Assembly (NCBI GenBank): GCA_028565635.1
Contig: JAOXYB010029778.1
Coordinates: 1-14,949, forward strand
Direction: 5' to 3'
DNA: 14,949 nucleotides
Origin: Phoronis ovalis
Taxonomy: Eukaryota > Phoronida > Phoronidae
Below the pieces are notes generated by a model. That model saw only the letters and a program-made list of their open reading frames with translations, did no database searches and had not been told where the DNA came from. Shown here piece by piece: positions 8,191-14,949 of the stretch. A program made the position numbers and the translations under genes. Position 1 is the stretch's first letter; every line of letters begins with the position of its first letter.

Positions 8191-11100
8191 CTATAACTCT
8201 GAAACAGGTATGGCGCTTGCATCAGACTTCTTCATTGGTCTGAGTTCAATTGCATCATCAGGAGATGGCTCACGGCTTCCAAACTTCTTACCCATTTCGA
8301 CATCTTTACTGGTTATTGTTCTTGTCCTGCCTAAACATTTCTGTACCATCGGAATAAAATACAACATGAAACCACTTAGTGCAATTAAAATTCCACATAA
8401 AATGAAAGAAATGTCATACGAGCCAGTCCCATCAAAAATCCAACCTAAAACAAAGCAAAAAGAATTATTGAGATCACTTTATAATATTGATGTTTTGGAC
8501 ATTATGAGCCAGAGGCTTGATAAGATGTAATATAAAGCATTTCACTTTAAATTAGCACAACGGCACTCAGCTAGGGTAATGAAGTTAAATTTTTAAATAC
8601 TCCATCACAACTAAGTTAAATATGCACGTATCTTCATGAAGTCAGTTACTTCTTTTATATGCATATTTCTAACCAACCATACATATAGTTTAAATTGAAA
8701 GCATAAATTTTCTATTTTTATCTATAACGAGTGTATACAAGCACTTAGAAAGCTTTTTGATTTGCAACCCATTACATGAAACAAGCAAACAAAAACTACC
8801 CACAACACACTGACATTATGCTAGCCCATTATTATAAATTAACAGATTATAAATGCATCCAGTGTATATATGTTACACCTATGAGCAAAAAGACACTTGC
8901 CATGCAAATATTGTAAAAGGTATAAAAAATTAAACTACAAAGATAAAAACATCTTTGTAAAAGTGATTAATGTCAATTATAATTAATATTTAGTGTCAGT
9001 TTTTCAATTATTACATTATCATTTTTTTTTTCATTTATGCATTTTTTTGCATTCCAGTACATATATTGTGACTTCTGTATTGTGATATGGCATGCAGACA
9101 TGCCATAAGTTAGCACTTAAGCACAGTTTGTCAAAGAGCTGTGTATATAGCATTAAGATGATACTTTGTATTAATAATTATTAATTAACAATATAATTAA
9201 TAAAAGATATATTGCATCCAAAATGGTATAAAAGTCCCCAGCAGCTTAGAAAGCTTTTTGATTTGCAACCCATTACATGAAATTAGCAAACAAAAACTAC
9301 CCACAACACTGACACAGCCGTACTTCCATACCTGCAATAGGAGGCCCAAGGAAACTAGTCACACCCGAGACACAACTCACCAACCCAAAGGCATTAGTGA
9401 GAGATTCAATACCAAATAGATCAACCATAACGCATGTTGTTATGGAAATTTTACCTGCAATTGGAGGCCCAATGAAAGTTGCAACACCTTGGAATAGCAA
9501 TGTCAAACCAAATGAATTAGTCAGTTTATCTAAACCGAGAAGATCAACTAGAATTACAGAGGTAAGGGATACATAGGTGCCTGAAAGAAAACACAGTGTA
9601 ATTTTAAGTTTAAATCTACATAGTAAGGTTTGAATAAAAGGATGAACAGTTCTTAACACGCGCAAACTTAATGGCTTCTGGTAGAAATTTTCAGCACTAG
9701 TGGACTGTGCTTAATATTTGTGTTAATACTTCTTACTTTCCATATTATTCAACTACACATGTTATAACTAAGAGGTTTGAGACAATCTGTATACAGCTGG
9801 AATAAATAAGTTCCCCAAACCTTACATGTGCACACTTAACATGAACTGTTAGGATCAAAAGATAAGAAGTTTAGCACTGGCCAATAAATAACTAATCATC
9901 AACATATCTAAGCTATAGTGGGTAAATGATACAATGTCTAACTCAAAACTACAATTAATAAACGTGTAGCTTTATGTCGCACGCATTGAGAATAGTAGTA
10001 ATTTACATTTTTCCTACAGATTTGGCTTGTATTCATTCCTATTACATATTGCAACAACAAAAAGAGACATACCTATTAAAATGCCAAATGCCACACAGTA
10101 CACCACCATCAAAGGGTAAGATGTACCAAATGGAACTAAAGCTGTCGCAATGCCACATAAAAACAAAGCTGTGTTATATACATGAAGTCGGTAAGGTCGA
10201 ATCCATGGAAGATCAGAAACAAATCCAAACACCACACGTCCAATAGTATTAGCTATTCCAATAATCGACAATAAGAAGGCAGCATCGCGAGGGTTTATAT
10301 GTCGAATCAATGCGTAATCGGGAATATAAATAAATGGCACATAAAATCCAATGCTGGTGAACAAATTTGACAACGCAAACATAACAAAGATTGGGTCTTT
10401 TAACAGCGAGAAATCGAGCATTTCCTTGAAAGTGTCAGCCATTTCATTTGAGCAGGAACAACATGTCTTTGGTTTAACGCGATAAGTATCATCATGCAAA
10501 GGAATTGATGTGATACTTGCACTGTACACTTTGGGATTTGACTTGTACATAGGTATATTCATAAGACTGCCACTGTAAAAAATATCCTTTCGGTACATAG
10601 GTCCTGGAGCCTCTAAATGACTTTTATTTGTAGCATGTTCAGCGGCAGAAAAACTACCGCGCAGTTGATGATAGCTTCCCCCAAGTAGCTGGTTTCTACG
10701 GTGAAGGGAACTGTTACTAGAAGCTATATTGTCAACACTCCTAGCTACTCTTGTTGATATTCTGATTTCAGGTGAAGCTGGCTCAGGTAATGTACCATTT
10801 GGACCATTTTCAGGCACTGTTAGAGTTTGTTTTTCTTCTATTGAGGCACACTTGTCTAATTCCTGTTTTACCTGGTTAAAAAATTAATTTGATGTAATAT
10901 CAGATCTGTGAGGAAGAAATGCAACACTTTATCAAGTTGTCATATTGTATCTTAGAAAAACACTTCATAAATACTTCACAGATTTAACAATTGTGTTTGA
11001 CAAACTTAGTTCTAAAATTGCATGATGACAGTACCTGTAAGTCATCAACCTGAAAACTACCTCTGCTAGTAAACTTCGCACATAATGCAAGATCAAAATA

Positions 11101-13191
11101 ATATATGTTTTGCACAATAAGATTAATACAATTTGTCAATCCCATTATTAGGCATTTAGTTTTACAGTTTTTTCACTTATAGGCCTCAAGATTAAAGCTG
11201 TCACTATTACACATATTTTCATCCGTTGCTAGCATTTGCATATACCATACTAGATTTTAAAGCAATGTCTTACAGCAGGGTTTGACATCTACGCTAGCCC
11301 AAGGCTATTAAAATGTGGCTCGGGCTAGCTAGCTAATCTGCGGTAGTTACTAGTGTGTTGAGCTATCGAGTATCAGATTGTAGTAAACAGATATTACAAA
11401 ATCCAACAGGTAATAAAGTCCAGTAACATTTTTGGATAAACTTCAAGTTTTTAGCGGTGGTTCAATCTGAATAAGACAGTAATATTTTGAATGTCGAAAT
11501 GTACTCGTCAAAACTAGCATGTCCCCATACCTCTTTAGTTTGCCCTACAAACTTGGTTACCAACAATTAAATGGTGCTACTTAATTGTCACCAAGACTAG
11601 CCCCTCAAGGCTACTATCAACTTTCCATAGGTGTCGAGCCTGTACATGCAGCCTGATTTTTCACTGTAATTTTACCTTTTTTCTTTTCACCGGTTCAAGA
11701 GGCCTGAAGACAGCACCACAAATAATGCAATTTGCAACGAGTCCTGAAAGTATTAATACGGTTCCCTTCCATCCATACTCATCCAGCAGATATTGAGAAA
11801 AAGGTGCGAAAATAAATGTTCCAATGCCTGAACCACAAACAGCTAAACCAGTGGCAAATGCTCGTTTTTTCTCGAAGTAATAACCAACAGACACTATAGC
11901 TGGGAGATAGATTAATCCAAACCCAAATCCTAAAAATATCATAAAAATTATCTGCATTACAAGTATTAGGTGAAAAGCACACCTAGTACCATTGAAATCT
12001 TCGATCCCGTTTAAACTATAATGTTCGAACATTTTTAAATTCTAGGAAGTGTTTAGAGTCTAAAATAAATATTGCCAAATCTACAACTCAGTGTAAAGTT
12101 ACTGAGCTTAGATATGCGAATACCTGCTATTCAGTACCATGTATAATTACAAATAATGTTTTTTAATTAAAATATATATGTTTCTGGAACACACAATTTA
12201 AACAGAGACTTCATATATTTCAGGTTTTGTATTTTATTTCCAGTTTTGATGGTTGATAACTCTGTAAAGACTAAAGACTTACTTACCAGACAAAATTCCA
12301 AAGCTAAAGAACATGAAATATAGATTGGGTGTGAAAATACTGATGATGAATCCCATGGTAGCGATGACAGCACCAGCTATTGTGACAACACGGCAGCCCC
12401 ATTTATTAGTCAAAGCACTTGCAACAGGCCCTGTAAAGAAATTCAAATTCATACCTTCGCAACTAAATCTTTCAAAAAGGCAACTGCCTTTAACGCATCA
12501 AAACGACCATTAATATGATCCCTTCTAATTTTGCCACTAGGGGTACATTTATCACAGTTTGCTTTTACGCACAAAATTGTATTTATTCTGCTACCAAACT
12601 AACTGAACAGCAACTATTTCTTCTAAATCCTCTTATAAATTTAGAAATATATCATGGTATTTTATCAGTAAAATAAAACTGATTTCTAGCAGAAAAATGG
12701 ATATTTTTCAATATATTGATTATAACCTCAAATCTTTCATTTTTTAACAAAAAAAAAACCTAGGGGAAGACAATTAAGACTTGAAAGTTCTTAACAAAGG
12801 TACCCGGCATTTACAAGGTATTCCACTGAAGTCAATTTTGTGTTCTAATGAAGAATTAAATTCAATGACATTTACATATAGAATGTTAACTGGGTATTTT
12901 TATTCTACCTGACGATAAAGTCATTCCAATAATAAGTGATCCAATCCATGCCGTGTCTCCCTTTCCAGCTTGAAAATAGTCCAAGAATTCAATATACAAC
13001 ACTCCAAATGAATAGCACACTCCATCTGCTATGACATGTATAAAGAATGAAGCAGTGACAACAACCCAACCCCAACCACCATCTGGAGGTACTGGTATAT
13101 CAGAATCCTCATATTCCTCGTCCTTTACTGCATTACTGTCACTTGTTTCTTTACTGGGTGTGTTAGTCTTATTGTCCGATGAAGGTGTCAT
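8191..13191 (-). CDS. SLC16 monocarboxylate-transporter-like protein (MCT9/MCT14-type), complete
   Basis: Six exon positions join in phase: 13191-12909, 12430-12287, 11929-11676, 10871-10073, 9580-9455 and 8444-8191 (TAG), 619 residues. An in-frame TAA at 13197-13195 precedes the ATG. The first MCT signature, DGGWGWVVV (residues 37-45), opens TM1. The second, [21 protein letters not shown] (159-179), is in TM5. TM1-TM6 end near 216, a ~165-residue polar loop follows, then TM7-TM12 from [10 protein letters not shown] to about residue 567, with a cytosolic tail. GPPIAG (531-536) and FDGTGSYD (539-546) are family motifs. The TM8 arginine (Arg439, GRVVFG) is present, but the TM8 Asp and TM1 Lys needed for proton coupling in MCT1 align with Asn435 and Tyr. 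It therefore resembles the orphan MCTs; substrate is unknown. Family assignment is secure, subtype moderate. The penultimate exon is duplicated. Confidence 0.93.
8744..8815. repeat. ~71-bp repeat, left copy
   Basis: This segment, starting CTTAGAAAGCTTTTTGATTT, is nearly identical in the same orientation to 9245-9314; they differ by two substitutions and one 2-bp indel. The similarity ends abruptly on both sides. Both copies are inside the last transporter intron. Confidence 0.9.
9245..9314. repeat. ~71-bp repeat, right copy, beside exon 5B
   Basis: Near-identical direct copy of 8744-8815, 501 bp away. It ends only 17 bp from the donor of the duplicated exon (9331). The high identity in intron sequence indicates a recent copying event, much younger than the divergence of the duplicated exons. 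Confidence 0.9.
9332..9454 (-). CDS. duplicate transporter exon 5B (candidate alternative exon)
   Basis: This 123-nt stretch directly continues exon 5A. In the transporter frame it encodes a second version of the same segment, with [18 protein letters not shown] and [11 protein letters not shown], one residue shorter than 5A. It ends GCAG with a good donor GTATGG, has no stop codon and preserves the family residues (VDL.G...LTN.FGL, GPPIAG), so it is unlikely to be decayed. It has no intron of its own upstream: its only possible acceptor is the AG that ends 5A. It could be used instead of 5A (618-residue protein), be added to it (660 residues), or not be used. Confidence 0.7.
9455..9580 (-). 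CDS. transporter exon 5A (TM10-TM11 segment)
   Basis: A 126-nt, phase 1-1 exon with the strong acceptor TTTTCTTTCAG and donor GTAAAA. It encodes [20 protein letters not shown], then [11 protein letters not shown] and GPPIAG: the second half of TM10 and TM11 of the transporter. It joins exon 4 (GILIG) to exon 6 ([10 protein letters not shown]) without changing frame and is the version closest to the usual family pattern at its N-terminal end. Confidence 0.9.
9581..10072 (-). other. intron between transporter exons 4 and 5A
   Basis: A 492-bp phase-1 intron with donor GTATGT and a pyrimidine-rich acceptor. I see no repeat or additional exon in it. Confidence 0.75.
10872..11675 (-). other. intron between transporter exons 3 and 4
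   Basis: An 804-bp phase-0 intron, donor AAG|GTAAAA, acceptor TTTTTTTAACCAG. An in-frame alternative acceptor lies 9 nt further in (AAAACAG at 10863), which would drop three residues. The left-hand part is plain AT-rich sequence; the part nearest exon 3 is a hAT-like MITE. Confidence 0.75.
11276..11642. mobile_element. hAT-like MITE
   Basis: The left end reads CAGGGTTTGACATCTACGCTA, and the right end, on the opposite strand, reads CAGGCTCGACACCTATGG. CAGGG-type ends followed by a GACA-type stretch are common in non-autonomous hAT elements, and the interior is GGCTAGC-rich, as in such elements. Length is 367 bp with no coding capacity. Target duplications are not clean (TTACAG to the left, TACATG to the right), so the ends are approximate and the class is tentative. 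The right end is 33 bp from the donor of transporter exon 3. Confidence 0.5.
11930..12286 (-). other. intron between transporter exons 2 and 3
   Basis: A 357-bp phase-1 intron with donor GTAAGT and acceptor GATATTTTTAG. Nothing else is recognisable. The frame of exon 3 stays open leftward into this intron by chance. Confidence 0.8.
12431..12908 (-). other. intron between transporter exons 1 and 2
   Basis: A 478-bp AT-rich phase-1 intron, donor GTAGAA, acceptor TTTCTTTACAG. No repeats or extra exons are seen. Confidence 0.8.
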
Positions 13192-13558
13192 TTTTTACAA
13201 AGTGGCTGTCAAATGCTATTCAAGTTTCCTTGCAACACAACTTGTTGAAACTTAACTTGCCTTTGGTTTTGCTTGTAAGAATTTAAAAAGTGTGTGCTTA
13301 AGTAAATGTCAGTATATATTACTAAATGTCTGTTGTACACTTCAGATTAAGTCACATTATGCTGTGTATACCAAATGAGTGCTTGATTGTAGATAGAATC
13401 ATGCAGTAACCTGTAATTCAAATGTACATCAACTGTAATATGTACAAGTTAATATATTATTCCAATTTTTGATACTTTCATCTTCTATTATGTTGGCTAA
13501 CATATTATGTTCAGGATAATTTATTCATACATGCACATGCTTTATTCTTTAAGTTAAT

Positions 13559-13940
13559 AGGCCTAAAATAAAAAGTTGTGTATTTCCAGTAACGGTGTAC
13601 GTGAAAAAAATAGGGTAGGCAGGTAGGGAACTTTTGTTTTTTTATTTAACTGAGAAGTACGCAGAAATAGTGAAGTTTCTGTTTGCAGAAGATGGACATG
13701 TTAATTACCAGGGAACTATCTTACTTTGCTGAATGTGAAGTGCTTATATATGAAGATCCGGACTGTTGCAAAATGTCAGTTGAGTCACGATAATTTTTCA
13801 GTGCACTTTTTGGTCTGCGTGATATTTACTGTTTTTTGATAGCAGTTTATATATGCGCATACAAACAGAAAATCATTGTCTGGAGATAAAAACTTTAGGG
13901 TCGCTTCGGTTACTGGAAACACAACTTTTTTTTTAGGCCT
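13559..13940. mobile_element. MITE-like element with AGGCCTAAAA ends
   Basis: The left arm 13559-13593 (AGGCCTAAAA, GTTGTGT, TTCCAGTAAC) is matched in inverse orientation by 13909-13940 (GTTACTGGAA, ACACAAC, a T run, AGGCCT). The element is 382 bp. Its interior includes GGGTAGGCAGGTAGGG and no transposase frame. Flanks are AT-rich (TTAAT to the left, TATTAAT to the right), so a short target duplication cannot be fixed. Confidence 0.7.
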
Positions 13941-14338
13941 TATTAATTAATAAAACTTTGCATTTTATGTAATCAGCAAGGAGACCATGTGGATGAAAAC
14001 TCACTTTTCAAAACACAAACTTCAAAAAAAATAAGTCCAACACCTTGCACAAACAAAGCTTCCAAAATTTACTTTCCCAGGTATCTTTAATGATGTATTT
14101 TTTGCTGTGTTTAAATAATCTGCTTCTTTAAATATGGGAGACTGCGAGAAAAGAAGAAAATTTCTGTCATTGAATTTTCAAGGGACATAACTTTTGAATG
14201 AAGAGATCTGAGGGTGCAGACAGATGCCCATCATATGATGTAGTTTCTTTAGTTGTAAAGCCATCTTTGTATATAAGAGTTTTGAGGTTGATAATAGAGG
14301 GAAAATGTCAAATTTTTGGTAGTTTATGTGGTTTTGCT

Positions 14339-14949
14339 TTGTCTTTCCCGAAATGGGCATAAACTAAAATAACATGCACTATTGGGAACAAACCAGTTGG
14401 CCATGTTGGAAGTAATTGGGTCAAAATTACATGTGATTGGCCTAATACACACACCAACCTATGACCTTCGTGAATCCACCTTGAAATCGTCCAATCATCG
14501 CTTCGTCTTTCCCGAAATGGGCACAACGTAACATGCACGGATACAAACATGGCCGCCAGTCGGCCATATTAGTAATCAGGGTCAAACTTATATCCCACGT
14601 GTACTTTGACTAGTCTTTACCCTGTACCTAATATGAAGATCATTCGACAAAAACAAAAGCTATTATTGCAAGCTAACATCTCGAGAACAAACATGGCTGC
14701 CAGTCAGCCATCTTGGAACTTATCCAAGTCAAAATTACAGCCGATCTGCACTTTGACCAGTATTTAGCCTGTACCAAATATAAAGCTGATATGATTAAAA
14801 ACTGAAGCAGTCGATCATTGCAAGACAAGAAAAGTGTTATGCAAATGAAAAATGTCAAAGATTCGTATCAGAATTTGACCTACTTCTCAAGGTCATTTTG
14901 AAATGTCACCTAGCCTAATACGCCCACCAACCCATGGCCTTCGTGAATC
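14339..14949. repeat. degenerate multi-copy repeat cluster, running off the right edge
   Basis: Several modules recur. GTCTTTCCCGAAATGGGCA is at 14341-14359 and 14505-14523. A module centred on CATGGC.GCCAGT.GGCCAT begins at about 14548 and 14691, with a weaker version near 14391, each followed by GTCAAA and, in two copies, TTTGAC.AGT and CCTGTACC. CCTAATAC.C.CACCAACC, ending CTTCGTGAATC, is at 14440-14476 and 14914-14949. The copies carry different internal deletions. This looks like a dispersed or tandem repeat family, partly truncated by the window end. Confidence 0.7.

Larger units (their letters stand above)
8445..9331 (-). other. last intron of the transporter gene
   Basis: This stretch between the duplicated penultimate exon and the last exon is AT-rich. 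It holds the ~71-bp repeat pair, a small palindrome (ATGGCATG/CATGCCAT near 9087-9106) and homopolymer T runs. The acceptor is TTTGTTTTAG before 8444. I looked for a third exon copy next to the left repeat and found none. Confidence 0.6.
13192..14949. other. upstream flank of the transporter gene
   Basis: This 1.76-kb stretch should contain the transporter 5' UTR and promoter. I cannot place the start site. It holds the MITE at 13559-13940 and the degenerate repeat cluster from about 14339 to the right edge. A stretch near 14170 resembles repeats with AAGGGACATAACT that I associate with bivalve genomes. No supported coding exon is visible in it. Confidence 0.45.

Noticed and set aside
8042-8530. 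162-codon plus-strand open frame
   Set aside because: It is the antisense shadow of the last transporter exon plus 3' UTR; the minus strand gives a clear family match with proper splice site and stop.
8816-9244. A third copy of transporter exon 5 beside the left ~71-bp repeat
   Set aside because: No stretch resembling GPPIAG or VDL.G..LTN with splice sites could be found there on the minus strand.
14178-14858. Minus-strand frames of 60-80 codons near the right edge
   Set aside because: They run through the degenerate repeat modules and have no recognisable domain or consistent splice sites.

Overview
This is an AT-rich, intron-rich animal nuclear window. Genes are split into short exons with GT..AG introns, and the introns hold LINE remnants, small inverted-repeat (MITE-like) elements and microsatellites. 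The LINE fragment and the dispersed repeats suggest a lophotrochozoan, perhaps a mollusc, but that placement is inference only.

Three protein genes can be assembled by joining exons. (1) Minus strand, 1783 down to 314 and running off the left edge: the first two coding exons of a LAMP-like lysosomal membrane glycoprotein, with signal peptide and the start of the first lumenal domain. (2) Plus strand, 2176 to 6218: a complete three-exon COPS9 (CSNAP/MYEOV2) gene, encoding the 59-residue acidic subunit of the COP9 signalosome. (3) Minus strand, 13191 down to 8191: a complete SLC16/monocarboxylate-transporter-like gene of six coding exon positions, 619 residues. Genes 1 and 2 are divergent and share a 392-bp intergenic region with an ETS-type site and a TCATGTG box. 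Genes 2 and 3 converge on an AT-rich 2-kb stretch that must hold both 3' UTRs.

The most unusual feature is at 9580-9332 in the transporter. The penultimate exon is present twice, head to tail with no intron between the copies. Copy A (126 nt) ends GCAG and copy B (123 nt) begins GTAAAA, so the single AG|GT at 9456-9453 could act as donor for A, as acceptor for B, or be skipped. Both copies are phase 1-1, open and family-like. The choice would alter or extend the TM10-TM11 segment.

Non-coding content, left to right: inverted repeats around a TA run in the LAMP intron; a CA/TA microsatellite abutting the 3' end of a truncated LINE; a 377-bp MITE with 85-bp inverted repeats that ends exactly where the LINE stops being recognisable; a second foldback element; a free-standing hairpin; three perfect 26-bp repeats just upstream of the last COPS9 exon; a near-identical ~71-bp repeat pair in the last transporter intron; a hAT-like MITE 33 bp from a transporter donor; a 382-bp MITE with AGGCCT ends upstream of the transporter; and a degenerate repeat cluster at the right edge. 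I see no tRNA, rRNA, CRISPR array or prokaryote-type feature.
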